From Acidimicrobiia bacterium (lineage in GTDB: Bacteria; Actinomycetota; Acidimicrobiia; Acidimicrobiales; Bin134), in assembly GCA_022819825.1 (NCBI GenBank), contig JAJEGM010000021.1, positions 62,001-126,000 of the forward strand: a stretch of DNA of 64,000 nt, read 5' to 3'. This document shows positions 31,927-41,098 of this stretch, one piece after another; position 1 is the stretch's first letter; each line of letters begins with the position of its first letter. The notes below the pieces were generated by a model. It was not told where the DNA came from. It worked only from the letters and a program-made list of their open reading frames with translations, and searched no databases. The translations under genes were made by a program, and so were the position numbers.

Positions 31927-33153
31927 TCAAACCCCGGCCCGCCAGTCGCCCTCCAGGTTCAACAGCCCGTTGGCCTGCGGATCGGGCTCACCGGAAATCT
32001 GAAGCCAGAACTCCCGGGCTCGGCGGTCGTAGAGAAACGAGGCGTCAGAATCCTGCACGGCGGCGTTGACATGAAACGCACCCGAGCGGAACGGTATGCG
32101 GAGCAGGCGAAACTCCACCCACCCCTCGCCGTCCACCTTGCCCGGTCGAAACCCGTCGACGTGGGAGCGGGGGCCGGCCAGATGCAGGTTGTTGTGGTCG
32201 TAGAACCCCAGTGAGAACACCGGGTCTTCAACCGGCTCCGAGGCGGAGTAGTGGATGCGCACGACCAGCGGATCGCCCGATGCGAAGGACTTGGGCCGGT
32301 GACCGGCCCCATCGAAGAACTCCAGGTTCGTGATGCGCAACGGCGTCTCCCCCTCGGTATCGGAGCGGGGACGGTGACCCACCGAGGCGGCCCCCTCGGT
32401 GTCGATGGTGTCGAGGTAGGCGTTGACCACATCCTGGGGATCGCCGACCGCGGCCAGCAGCCCGCGGTTGAGCCAGGCCATCTGATCGCAGTTGGCCCGC
32501 AGCATCCCCAGATCGTGGCTGACCAGCACGATGGTCACCCCTTGGGACCGCAGTGACTCCAAGTGGCTGAAACACCGGAGCTGGAACTCCTCGTCGCCCA
32601 CGGCCACCACCTCGTCGACGATGAGGATCTCGGGGTCGACGTGGACGGCGACCGCGAAGCCCAGCCTCACGTACATGCCGCTGGAGTAGATCTTGACCGG
32701 GCTGTCGATGAACTCCTCCAAGCCGGCGAATTCGACGATCTGCTCCACTCGGTCATCAATCTGAGACTTCGGCACCCCGAGCACTGAGGCGTTGAGGTAG
32801 ATGTTCTCCCGGCCGCTCAATGCGGGGTGGAACCCTGCCCCCAGCTCCAAGAGGGCCGACGTCCGGCCGTTGGCTTCGACTCGGCCTTCGGTGGGGCGGT
32901 AGATCCCGGCCATGACCCGCAGCAGGGTGGACTTGCCCGATCCGTTGCGTCCCACCAGCCCGTACATCGAACCCCGGGGCACCTCCAGGCTGATGTCTCG
33001 AAGCGCCCAGAACGGCTCACTGCGCACCCGGCGGAATGAGCGGCCCGATCCGGGGCGCAGCCCCGTCCACGCTTCCTTCAGGCTGAGGGGTCGGTCCAAG
33101 GTCAGCCGGAAGCGCTTGGACACGCCCTCGACGACCACCGCGTTCTCGCCCAT
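31927..33153 (-). CDS. wzt: Polysaccharide ABC exporter ATP-binding protein with Wzt-type C-terminal domain
   Basis: GLVGRNGSGKSTLLRVMAGIYRPTEGRVEANGRTSALLELGAGFHPALSGRENIYLNASVLG; extra about 150 aa beta-rich C-terminal domain. Confidence 0.85.
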   Translation of the reverse strand: MGENAVVVEGVSKRFRLTLDRPLSLKEAWTGLRPGSGRSFRRVRSEPFWALRDISLEVPRGSMYGLVGRNGSGKSTLLRVMAGIYRPTEGRVEANGRTSALLELGAGFHPALSGRENIYLNASVLGVPKSQIDDRVEQIVEFAGLEEFIDSPVKIYSSGMYVRLGFAVAVHVDPEILIVDEVVAVGDEEFQLRCFSHLESLRSQGVTIVLVSHDLGMLRANCDQMAWLNRGLLAAVGDPQDVVNAYLDTIDTEGAASVGHRPRSDTEGETPLRITNLEFFDGAGHRPKSFASGDPLVVRIHYSASEPVEDPVFSLGFYDHNNLHLAGPRSHVDGFRPGKVDGEGWVEFRLLRIPFRSGAFHVNAAVQDSDASFLYDRRAREFWLQISGEPDPQANGLLNLEGDWRAGV

Positions 33154-33156
33154 CGC

Positions 33157-34005
33157 CTAGAGCTCCTCGGCGATGTCGCGGGTTCGGACTTTGAACATCA
33201 ACCAGCCACCCGCGCCCACCGCCAGCGAGATCAGCGCCATGAGCCCCAATCGAAGCACACCGGGCCAGTCCAGTCCGTACAGCAACTCGCGAGAGGCCTC
33301 AGTGAACTGTGATAGCGGATTCAACCGGATGATGTCGCGCACCGGCAGCCCCATGGCCCGCTCGGGGATCAACGACAGCGGATAGACGATTGGTGTCACA
33401 TAGAAGAGGAACTGCAAGACAATGGTGGACAGGTAGCCCACGTCGCGATAGCGCACGTTCCACACGCTGAGCACCAGGCCGATCCCCAGGGCAAAGATAG
33501 CCAAGAACAGCAGGAGGACAGGCCACAGCAGGAAGGTCCAACTCACGTTGACCAGGCAGATGAGGATCAGCATCAAGATGGACGCCTCGATGGCCGCTTG
33601 GAACAGCACGGTGAGAAGGGCGGCGACCGCCGGGGCCTCCGGGGGGAAATACACTTTGCCGAGAAGCGAGCCTAAGTCCAACAACGCGCTCATCGCCCCG
33701 GTGATGACCCCGTAGAAGGCGTTCCACATGACCAGCGCGCAAAAGAGGTAGAGGGCGAAGTTGTCGAAGCGGCCGTTGCCGGCCCGAGGGGGATCGAACT
33801 TCAACAGCACACCGAAGACCAGCGCGTAGATGGCCAGGGTGGCCGCCGGATTGAGCATCGACCACAGCCACCCCAGCACCGATCGCTTGTAGCGCGAGCC
33901 CAGCTCCCGCTGAACCAGACGGCCTATCAGCTCTCGATAGCCCCAGATCTCAAGGACGCCGCCCCGGTCGGTCATAGCTCTCACTGCGGCGGCTCGGGAT
34001 CGCAT
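33157..34005 (-). CDS. wzm: Polysaccharide ABC exporter permease (Wzm/TagG type)
   Basis: RELGSRYKRSVLGWLWSMLNPAATLAIYALVFGVLLKF; ABC-2 permease next to the ATPase. Confidence 0.85.
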   Translation of the reverse strand: MRSRAAAVRAMTDRGGVLEIWGYRELIGRLVQRELGSRYKRSVLGWLWSMLNPAATLAIYALVFGVLLKFDPPRAGNGRFDNFALYLFCALVMWNAFYGVITGAMSALLDLGSLLGKVYFPPEAPAVAALLTVLFQAAIEASILMLILICLVNVSWTFLLWPVLLLFLAIFALGIGLVLSVWNVRYRDVGYLSTIVLQFLFYVTPIVYPLSLIPERAMGLPVRDIIRLNPLSQFTEASRELLYGLDWPGVLRLGLMALISLAVGAGGWLMFKVRTRDIAEEL

Positions 34006-37000
34006 AGATAGCCGTACACGCCGTCCAGGTTCAGGTCCCAGCGAGCGTGACGGGCGGCTATGTCGGCCAGGCCCTGCTGGGCCAGCCGCTGCCGGCGGGC
34101 GGGGTCCCGCACCAAAGCGACGATCTCCGCGGCCAGCCCGTCGGCGGTCTGGGGCGACTGCATGCAGTTGTGGTCGTGGCGGAGGAGCCAGTCCCCCGCC
34201 GGATTCTCGAATGCCACCACCGCGGTGTCGCAGGCCATCAGCTCCAGCGGCAGGTAGGAGGGATGCTCAGAGGTGGTGAGCGCCACGCCGATGTCGCAGG
34301 ATCGATAGAGCGGGCCGGTCTCCCGGTAGTCGAGTTGGCCCATGTGGGTGATGAGGGAGTCCATGTGCTCGGGGAAGGCCCACGACCCCGCCGTCACAAT
34401 GCGGACATCGTCGGCCAGTTCGTCCTTCACGAGGCGCACGGCCCGAGCGGCCAATTCCCAGCAGTTGCGGAGATGGCCGGGACGGGAATAGATGAACACC
34501 GTCACCGGGCGCTCGGGATCGGGATCGATGCGACCTCGGGCATGAAAAACCGAGTCGTCCACCGCGGGCCAGAAGTGCTGGGCAACCCCGTCGTATCGAT
34601 CCCGGTAGATGTCGGCCAAATGGCCGGTGTTGCACAGCCCGTAGAGCCCGAGCCGGTAGCTGTGCTCGGCCAGGGCATAAAGCGTGCCTGCCGGGTAGAA
34701 CATAGGCTCGAAATCCTGGATCAGGTAGAAACGGCGCCCCTGGCCCGGGGTGCGGGCCGCGAAATAGGCGGTGGTCCACATGGTGGCGATGGCGGCATCG
34801 GCCGCCGCCACATCGCTGGGATCGAAGGCGAAAGAGTCGTGGTAGGCAATCGGGCTGTCGGCCAGCGAGTCGAAGGCGGCGGTGATCCCCGATCGGTACC
34901 ACCGCTCGTCGTGATTCTCTGGGCCCGCCATCACCATGAACCGGTTCTCCACCCCGTGGTTGCGGGCCAGATGGTCGGCCAGCCGGAACACGGTGTGGAT
35001 GCCGCCGTAGAACGGGTTCTGGAATTCGGGCACAAACCAGTTGACCGTTTTCACCTCTTGTCGCCCGACGACGCCCCGGTGTCTCTGGCGCACCGACTCG
35101 GCCAGCGCCCGATCGGCTTCGGATGCGAACGCCAGGGCGTGGGCCTCCCCGGTCTCGTTGCGCTGGTAGAAGATGTCCATGGGCCGGCCCAGCATCTCGG
35201 TGAGCTGGCTCAGCACCCCCGGCTTCTCCTCGCAGTGCACCTTGGGCTCGGGGTGGGCTGCGCTGAGGTTCGGGGAGAAGTAGGGGTCGCCGCCCATCAG
35301 CCAGCGCTGATAGGCCCAATAGCTGGCGAACACATCGCCCTCGGGAATGTTCGGTCCCCGGGTAGCCGATTCCCGGTGGACGACTGGCGTGGCCGCGGAT
35401 ACCACGTTGCGGTACCCGGCCTGCCGGGCCCGCAACCCGAGCACCACATCGCTGCCGCACAGCTCCAACCGCTCGTCGAAACCGCCGACCTCTTCGAACA
35501 CGGGCCGGCGCACGGCCAGGCAGGCGCCGGTCACCGCCACGGTGTTCCGGGTCCAGTCGGTGGATCCCATGAGGCTCTCGGAATGGGGGGCCATGCCCTG
35601 GAACAGGTGGCCGGCCAGGCCGGTCATCCCGATGACAACCCCGCCGAACTGGATCAGCCCGTCGTCGTCGATGAGCTGGAGCCCGGCCACGCCGATCTCG
35701 GGCCGCCGGGCCCAGCCGACCAGGTTGTCGAGCCATCCGGGATGGCCCGCAGACGTGTCGTCGTTCAAGAACACCAGCACCTCGCCGGTGGCCTGGGCTG
35801 CTCCCCGGTTGTTGACCGCGGAGTAGTTGAACGGCTCATCCCACCAGATGACCTGCGGGTTCAGATCGGCGGCCTGCGACTGGTACCAGGCCTCGTTCCC
35901 GTCGCTGCGGCCGCCGTTGTCCACGATGATGAGCTCAACGGCGGTGTGGCCGGCGGCGCGGACCAGCTCGAATGCCCCCACCAGCAACTCTCGATTGTGG
36001 CGGGTGGCGATGATGACGCTGACTGGCGCATTTACAGCCGGCGTCCACTCCAGATTGATGCCGCTGGCCCCCGCCTCAGCTTGGGCCGGCCAGCCCTGCC
36101 GAGACAGCCAGCGGTTCACCAACTCCAGATGGTGCGGCCCGACATGGTCGTCGCGGCGGTCGACGGTCTGAAGCACCGCAGGTAGACGGCAAACCTGCTG
36201 GTCGGCGACGTCCAGTCCCAACAGCAGATCCCACCACAGGGAGTCGTCGCCGGCCCCAAGATCGCGGTAGCGCACGGCGGCTTCGGCCCGCAGGCATCGG
36301 GCCCGAACGGCAAAGGCCCGTCCAATGTAGTTGGCGCACACCAGCAGGTCGGGCGACCAGCCCGGCTTGAAGCGGGGCCGGCTCAAGGGGTCCAAGTCAT
36401 CTTCGAAGTAGACGCCTTCAGGCATCCCCTCGAGGTGCCATTCCCATACCTCATACAGATCGGCCAGATCGTCGTCCCAATACACCAACTCCAGCCATGG
36501 GTCGCGCCACGCGGCCTGCGCGATCTGGAACACCGCATCGGGCCGAAGCCGGTCGCCGGCTCGCAGCAATACCACCAGGTCCCGGGGACAGTCCTGCGAC
36601 AGCCGGTCGAACTCCTCGGCCAGCCCGCCGGCCTCCACCTTGACCGCCTCGACCAGGCCCCACGTCTGGTTGTGCAGCGACGTCTCGGTGGCGGCCACAT
36701 CGCCGCCGTCGTCCACCACCACTCCCCACACTTTGAGCGGTCGGATCCACTCGTCAAACCACTGCCGCTGAATGGCCAGGACACTGGGGTCGGCCGGCAG
36801 TCGGCAGTACCACTCCTGATAGGTCACACCGGCCGGCGGACGCGGCGGAACTCGTTCTGGCTCAGGCTCGGCTCTCAGATCAGGGTCGGCGGGCGGCTCT
36901 GCTGCCCGATTGCGGCGGACCAGACTGCGGGTCTCCCGGACGATCGCCATCATCCCGCTGACCAGTCGTCGGCGGCGGGTACCCCGGGGCAGAGCTCGCT

Positions 37001-37019
37001 CAACAAGACGACGAACCAC
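33981..37019 (-). CDS. Bifunctional glycosyltransferase: GT2 domain plus C-terminal WsaF-like GT4 domain
   Basis: VSVIIATRHNRELLVGAFELV...VLVFLNDDTSAGHPGWLDNLV; C-terminal VNWFVPEFQNPFYGGIHTVFRLADHLA...FIYSRPGHLRNCWELA. Confidence 0.85.
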   Translation of the reverse strand: MVRRLVERALPRGTRRRRLVSGMMAIVRETRSLVRRNRAAEPPADPDLRAEPEPERVPPRPPAGVTYQEWYCRLPADPSVLAIQRQWFDEWIRPLKVWGVVVDDGGDVAATETSLHNQTWGLVEAVKVEAGGLAEEFDRLSQDCPRDLVVLLRAGDRLRPDAVFQIAQAAWRDPWLELVYWDDDLADLYEVWEWHLEGMPEGVYFEDDLDPLSRPRFKPGWSPDLLVCANYIGRAFAVRARCLRAEAAVRYRDLGAGDDSLWWDLLLGLDVADQQVCRLPAVLQTVDRRDDHVGPHHLELVNRWLSRQGWPAQAEAGASGINLEWTPAVNAPVSVIIATRHNRELLVGAFELVRAAGHTAVELIIVDNGGRSDGNEAWYQSQAADLNPQVIWWDEPFNYSAVNNRGAAQATGEVLVFLNDDTSAGHPGWLDNLVGWARRPEIGVAGLQLIDDDGLIQFGGVVIGMTGLAGHLFQGMAPHSESLMGSTDWTRNTVAVTGACLAVRRPVFEEVGGFDERLELCGSDVVLGLRARQAGYRNVVSAATPVVHRESATRGPNIPEGDVFASYWAYQRWLMGGDPYFSPNLSAAHPEPKVHCEEKPGVLSQLTEMLGRPMDIFYQRNETGEAHALAFASEADRALAESVRQRHRGVVGRQEVKTVNWFVPEFQNPFYGGIHTVFRLADHLARNHGVENRFMVMAGPENHDERWYRSGITAAFDSLADSPIAYHDSFAFDPSDVAAADAAIATMWTTAYFAARTPGQGRRFYLIQDFEPMFYPAGTLYALAEHSYRLGLYGLCNTGHLADIYRDRYDGVAQHFWPAVDDSVFHARGRIDPDPERPVTVFIYSRPGHLRNCWELAARAVRLVKDELADDVRIVTAGSWAFPEHMDSLITHMGQLDYRETGPLYRSCDIGVALTTSEHPSYLPLELMACDTAVVAFENPAGDWLLRHDHNCMQSPQTADGLAAEIVALVRDPARRQRLAQQGLADIAARHARWDLNLDGVYGYLCDPEPPQ

Positions 37020-37134
37020 TACGACACCCTACCTGTACTCCTAGTTTCGCTTTCACCCGAGAAGGCCTCCTCCGCGGCGAAGACGGCTTCTGCCACGGCG
37101 GTGTACTTGATGGCAGGAGCCGAAGCTGGGAGAA

Positions 37135-40100
37135 TTGCCCAGCGGGCGGCCAACCGGTTTTGGACTTTCTATGCATTGGCAGCGATTGACGGTGTTGAAC
37201 CGCCCTCGCTTATCACAGATTATTGCCGCCTCGACAGCACTCATGGTCGCGGCATCAATGCTGATCGCGGCCCCCTCCTCTGCCCAGCAGAACCCCAATC
37301 CCTCACCGGTGCTCGTCGTCGATCCCGCGGCAACCGCCACGTTCACCGGCAGCGGCTGGGGTCACGGCGTGGGGATGAGCCAGTGGGGAGGCCTCGCCCG
37401 AGACAGAGCCGGGCACAGCGCCGAACAGATCCTTGCCTTCTATTACGAGAACACCGTCCTGATGGAGAATTACGGTCGACCGGCCGGCAGCCCGACCCCG
37501 ACCCCGACGCCGGTTCCCTCGGCTGCGACCACCATTTCGAACCCCACGGCCTCCCCGACCCGGCCAGAGGACTCGGCTCAAGTGGTGCTGGCCACCGCCA
37601 GCACCACCACTTTGACCCCCGAGGGGATCAACCGGATCACCGTCGACAACCAGAACATCCCGGTAGGCGGCCAGAGCGCCGCTCGGGCCCCGGCGGGCAG
37701 CGCCATCACCTTCTCCCACCACGATGATCACTGGCACATCAGCTACAACGGCACCGACATCTGCGGCAACGGCTGTGTCGGCCAGACCGCCCAGCTCCAC
37801 TTCGCCACCGACACCGCCGTGGCCGTGTCCACCACCGGCCGCTCCTACTCCAACGGCCGCATAAACCTCATCACCACCCCCGGCGATCCCACCCGGTTCC
37901 ACATCACCCTCGACTCCCTCACGGTGCAGAAGTTCCTCGACGACCCCCACAACAACCCGGCTTCCACCACCTCCACCACCGCGCTCCCCGAGAACACCGT
38001 GCAGATGGTGCTGGCCGCCGCCGAGGCCACCACCCTCACCCCAGAGGGGCTGAACCGGATCACCATCGACGACCAGAACATCACCCACAGCGGCCTCGAC
38101 GCGGTAAGGGCCCCGGCGGGCACTCCCATCGTGGTCGCCAGAGTCGGCGGCCTCTGGCGCATCCGGTACGGCAATGTCGACATTTGCGGCAACGGCTGCT
38201 CCGGCCAATCGGTGCAGCTCCACTTCGCCACCGACACCGCGGTAGCCGTGTCCACCACCGGCCGCTCCTACTCCCACGGCCGCATCAACCTCATAGCGCA
38301 AGGCCCGGGCCGCTTCTGGGTGACCTTGGACTCCATGACCATCGAGAAGTTCTTCGCCGACCCCCACAGCGGGCTCCCCACCACATCGCAAGGCACCCCT
38401 CCAACCACCCCCGAGCCGGTGGTGGAACCACCGCCCCAGCCGGTACACCCCGAGGACTCCATCCGCGTCCACCTGAGCACCACCACCAGCACCCGGCTCA
38501 CCCCCCAGGGGGCCAACCGCATCACCGTCGACGGTCAGGGCAACATCCAAGTGCCCGCCGGGAGTTCGGTAACCGTTACCCGCAATACCGGCCACTGGCA
38601 CTTCACCATCAACGGCAACGACGTGTGCGGCGGCGGCTGCGTGGGCAACACCGCCCAGCTGCACTTCGCCACCGGCACTTCAGTGGCAGTGTCCAACACC
38701 GGTCGCTCCTACTCCCACGGACGCATCAACCTGGTTCCCTCCGGCGGCGACCCCGGCAACTTCTACGTGATCCTCGACTCTCTTTCCGTTGAGAAATACC
38801 TGCGGGGCATTGCCGAGTCGCCCATGAACTGGCCGCTGGCAATCCACGAGGCCCAGGCCATCGCCGCCCGCAGCTACGCCAGCGCCTCAATGCGGGAGCG
38901 GCGGGCCTCTGCCTCATGGACCCGGCCGTTCGACCTGTACTCCAACGTCTGGGACCAGGCCTATGTGGGCGACACCCGGGAGAAGCACGCCGACGCCGCC
39001 ACCTGGCTGCGAGCAGTGGAGAACACCGCGGGACGGGTGCTGTTCTACGGCGGGGCCCCCATACGGGCGTTCTATTCGGCATCCAACGGCGGCCATACCG
39101 AGGGCAGCGGGTACGTTTTCGCCGCCGACCTCCCCTACCTGCCGTCCAAGCCCGACCCCTTCGACAACCAGAGCCCCAACCCCTACGCGTCGTGGTCGCG
39201 CTCCTACACCGTGGCGGAGCTCAACCGGTGGTTGAACGACCACCCCGACACCGCCGTCGGCCAGCTCATCAGCATGGAGATCATCAGCAACATCGGAGGC
39301 TCGGGGCGGCTCGACAAGGCCAACATCAGGATCACTGGTTCTTCCCGCACCATCACCATCACCGGAGGCCGGCTCCAGAGCCGGATCAACACCGCGGCCG
39401 GCGAGAGCGGTAAGGGGCAACTGCTGTCCACCCTGTTCACGTTCACAGTTCCCGAGGCAACGGTGCCCTTGGACCGGATCCCGCCGGCCGACCCCCAAGA
39501 CCCGCCCCAGATTGAGCCGACTCCCAACCAACAGCTCTTCTACTCGGGGGTCATCAACGGCCCGGATTTCTGCTTGAACCGGAGTCTGGGCGGGCCGGTC
39601 ACCTACGCCTTTGACGGCGACAAAGACGGTGTCGCCGATGTGTGCGCCCTGTCCCGCACCCGCCGAGAGGCGGTGGCCCACCAGCGGACTCTGGAGCGTC
39701 TGGCGTTGGTGGAGCGGGAGATTTTCACCGCCCGCTTCGCCGAGGAGTGCCGGTCGGTGGCCGAGACATTCGGCGAGCCCGACAAAGAGGCCGCCGACGA
39801 GTGCCAGCAGTTCCGGCAGTTCACCGGCAATGCGCCGGGCGTTCCGGGTGCATCCCCCCAGGCCAACGGGGGAACCGGGACCCAGCCGCCCACCTACGAT
39901 GACCAGACCGAGACGGACGACCGGACGTTCTTCTCCGGCATCATCGACGGCCCGGACTTCTGCCTCAACTTCAGCCTCGGTGGACCCACCACCTTCGCCT
40001 TCGACAGCGACGGCGACGGCGTCGCCGATGTGTGCGCCCTGCCCCGCACCCGCCGGGAGGCGGTGGCCCGCCAGAGGGCTCTAGAGCACCTGGCCAACGC

Positions 40101-40233
40101 CTCCGCCGAGCTGCAAACCCTCTACAACGCCTTTTTCATCGTGAACTGCCACGAAGGACCCAAAACGCTGGGCGAGCGCGATAAAGAAGTCAACGACGCC
40201 TGCGAACCCCACATCCGAGCGGGAGCGGTGTAG
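37135..40233 (+). CDS. SpoIID/LytB domain protein with three internal module copies and two C-terminal repeat copies
   Basis: GSGWGHGVGMSQWGGLARDRAGHSAEQILAFYY; EAQAIAARSYASASM; APIRAFYSASNGGHTEGS. Start may be downstream of 37135. Confidence 0.85.
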   Translation: MPSGRPTGFGLSMHWQRLTVLNRPRLSQIIAASTALMVAASMLIAAPSSAQQNPNPSPVLVVDPAATATFTGSGWGHGVGMSQWGGLARDRAGHSAEQILAFYYENTVLMENYGRPAGSPTPTPTPVPSAATTISNPTASPTRPEDSAQVVLATASTTTLTPEGINRITVDNQNIPVGGQSAARAPAGSAITFSHHDDHWHISYNGTDICGNGCVGQTAQLHFATDTAVAVSTTGRSYSNGRINLITTPGDPTRFHITLDSLTVQKFLDDPHNNPASTTSTTALPENTVQMVLAAAEATTLTPEGLNRITIDDQNITHSGLDAVRAPAGTPIVVARVGGLWRIRYGNVDICGNGCSGQSVQLHFATDTAVAVSTTGRSYSHGRINLIAQGPGRFWVTLDSMTIEKFFADPHSGLPTTSQGTPPTTPEPVVEPPPQPVHPEDSIRVHLSTTTSTRLTPQGANRITVDGQGNIQVPAGSSVTVTRNTGHWHFTINGNDVCGGGCVGNTAQLHFATGTSVAVSNTGRSYSHGRINLVPSGGDPGNFYVILDSLSVEKYLRGIAESPMNWPLAIHEAQAIAARSYASASMRERRASASWTRPFDLYSNVWDQAYVGDTREKHADAATWLRAVENTAGRVLFYGGAPIRAFYSASNGGHTEGSGYVFAADLPYLPSKPDPFDNQSPNPYASWSRSYTVAELNRWLNDHPDTAVGQLISMEIISNIGGSGRLDKANIRITGSSRTITITGGRLQSRINTAAGESGKGQLLSTLFTFTVPEATVPLDRIPPADPQDPPQIEPTPNQQLFYSGVINGPDFCLNRSLGGPVTYAFDGDKDGVADVCALSRTRREAVAHQRTLERLALVEREIFTARFAEECRSVAETFGEPDKEAADECQQFRQFTGNAPGVPGASPQANGGTGTQPPTYDDQTETDDRTFFSGIIDGPDFCLNFSLGGPTTFAFDSDGDGVADVCALPRTRREAVARQRALEHLANASAELQTLYNAFFIVNCHEGPKTLGERDKEVNDACEPHIRAGAV
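37561..38811 (+). repeat. Three copies of a roughly 125-aa module inside the SpoIID-like protein (about 37561-37947, 37981-38367, 38445-38811)
   Basis: Each has LTPxGxNRIT, (D/N)(I/V)CGxGCxGxxxQLHFATxTxVAVSxTGRSYSxGRINL and LDSxxxxKxxxD/R. Confidence 0.85.
39535..40212 (+). repeat. Two C-terminal copies of a Cys/Asp-rich module (39535-39813; 39925-40212)
   Basis: (F)(Y/F)SG(V/I)I(N/D)GPDFCLNxSLGGPxT(Y/F)AFDxDxDGVADVCALxRTRREAVAxQRxLE in both copies. Confidence 0.85.
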
Positions 40234-40239
40234 GGCCGT

Positions 40240-41085
40240 CTAGTCCACCAACTCGCTCACCAGCCGGGCCAAAGACGCCCGGTAGTCGCTGGGGCGGGCG
40301 AGACCGGCCAGTGCCAGCGCCCGGTTCTCCAGCACCGAGTTGGCCGGTCGCGGGGCGGGCCGGGGCGGAACAAGCTCAGCGGTGGTGATGGGCACCACCC
40401 GGTCGGGGTCGAGACCGGCCGCAGCCATCACCTCGCGGGCCAGCTCGTACCAAGACGCCTCCCCCTGGTTGGTCACGTGGTACAGCCCCGGACGCCGGTC
40501 CACGCACAGCCGTTCGATCACCGCGGCCACATCGGGGGCGAACGACGGCGAACCCCGCTGATCGGTCACAAACCTCATGGGAGCGTCCTCGGCGGCCAGC
40601 CGCAACACGGTGCCCACCATGTTGGCGCCGTGGCGCCCGCACAGCCACGAGGTCCGCACCACGGTGGCGGCCTCCCCGGCCTCTTGCTCCCCGGCCAGCT
40701 TGCTGGCGCCATACACCGATCGGGGATCGGGCCGGTCCCACTCGTGATAGGGCTCCGGCTTGTCGCCCGAGAACACATAGTCGGTGGACAGGTGGCAAAG
40801 ATGGGCATCAAAGCGGCGGGCGGCCTCGGCCAGGTGGCGCACCGCCAGGGAGTTGACCGCAAAGGCCCGGTCGGCGTCGGTCTCGCAGCTGTCCACCGCG
40901 GTGTAGGCCGCGCAGTTGACCACCGCATCGGGCCGTACCGCCCCCACTGCGCCGAGCACCTGATCGCGCTGGGTGATGTCCAAGTCCCTGCGGCCTACGG
41001 CAACCACCTCGTGGCCTGAGGCGGCGAACCGGTCCACCACATCTGCACCCAGCTGCCCGGCCGCGCCGGTGACCAGCGCCTTCAC
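40240..41085 (-). CDS. rfbD: dTDP-4-dehydrorhamnose reductase
   Basis: KALVTGAAGQLGADVVDRF; VNCAAYTAVDSCETDADRAFAVNS; LSTDYVFSGDKPEPYHE; GTG start at 41085. Confidence 0.9.
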   Translation of the reverse strand: MKALVTGAAGQLGADVVDRFAASGHEVVAVGRRDLDITQRDQVLGAVGAVRPDAVVNCAAYTAVDSCETDADRAFAVNSLAVRHLAEAARRFDAHLCHLSTDYVFSGDKPEPYHEWDRPDPRSVYGASKLAGEQEAGEAATVVRTSWLCGRHGANMVGTVLRLAAEDAPMRFVTDQRGSPSFAPDVAAVIERLCVDRRPGLYHVTNQGEASWYELAREVMAAAGLDPDRVVPITTAELVPPRPAPRPANSVLENRALALAGLARPSDYRASLARLVSELVD

Positions 41086-41098
41086 GGCCCCGCGGCCC

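Noticed and set aside
34047-36185. 712-aa ORF antisense to the dual glycosyltransferase
   Set aside because: Low-complexity composition (Gly/His/Val/Pro/Gln-rich) expected from complementing GC-rich codons; no family motif and the minus-strand gene is well supported.
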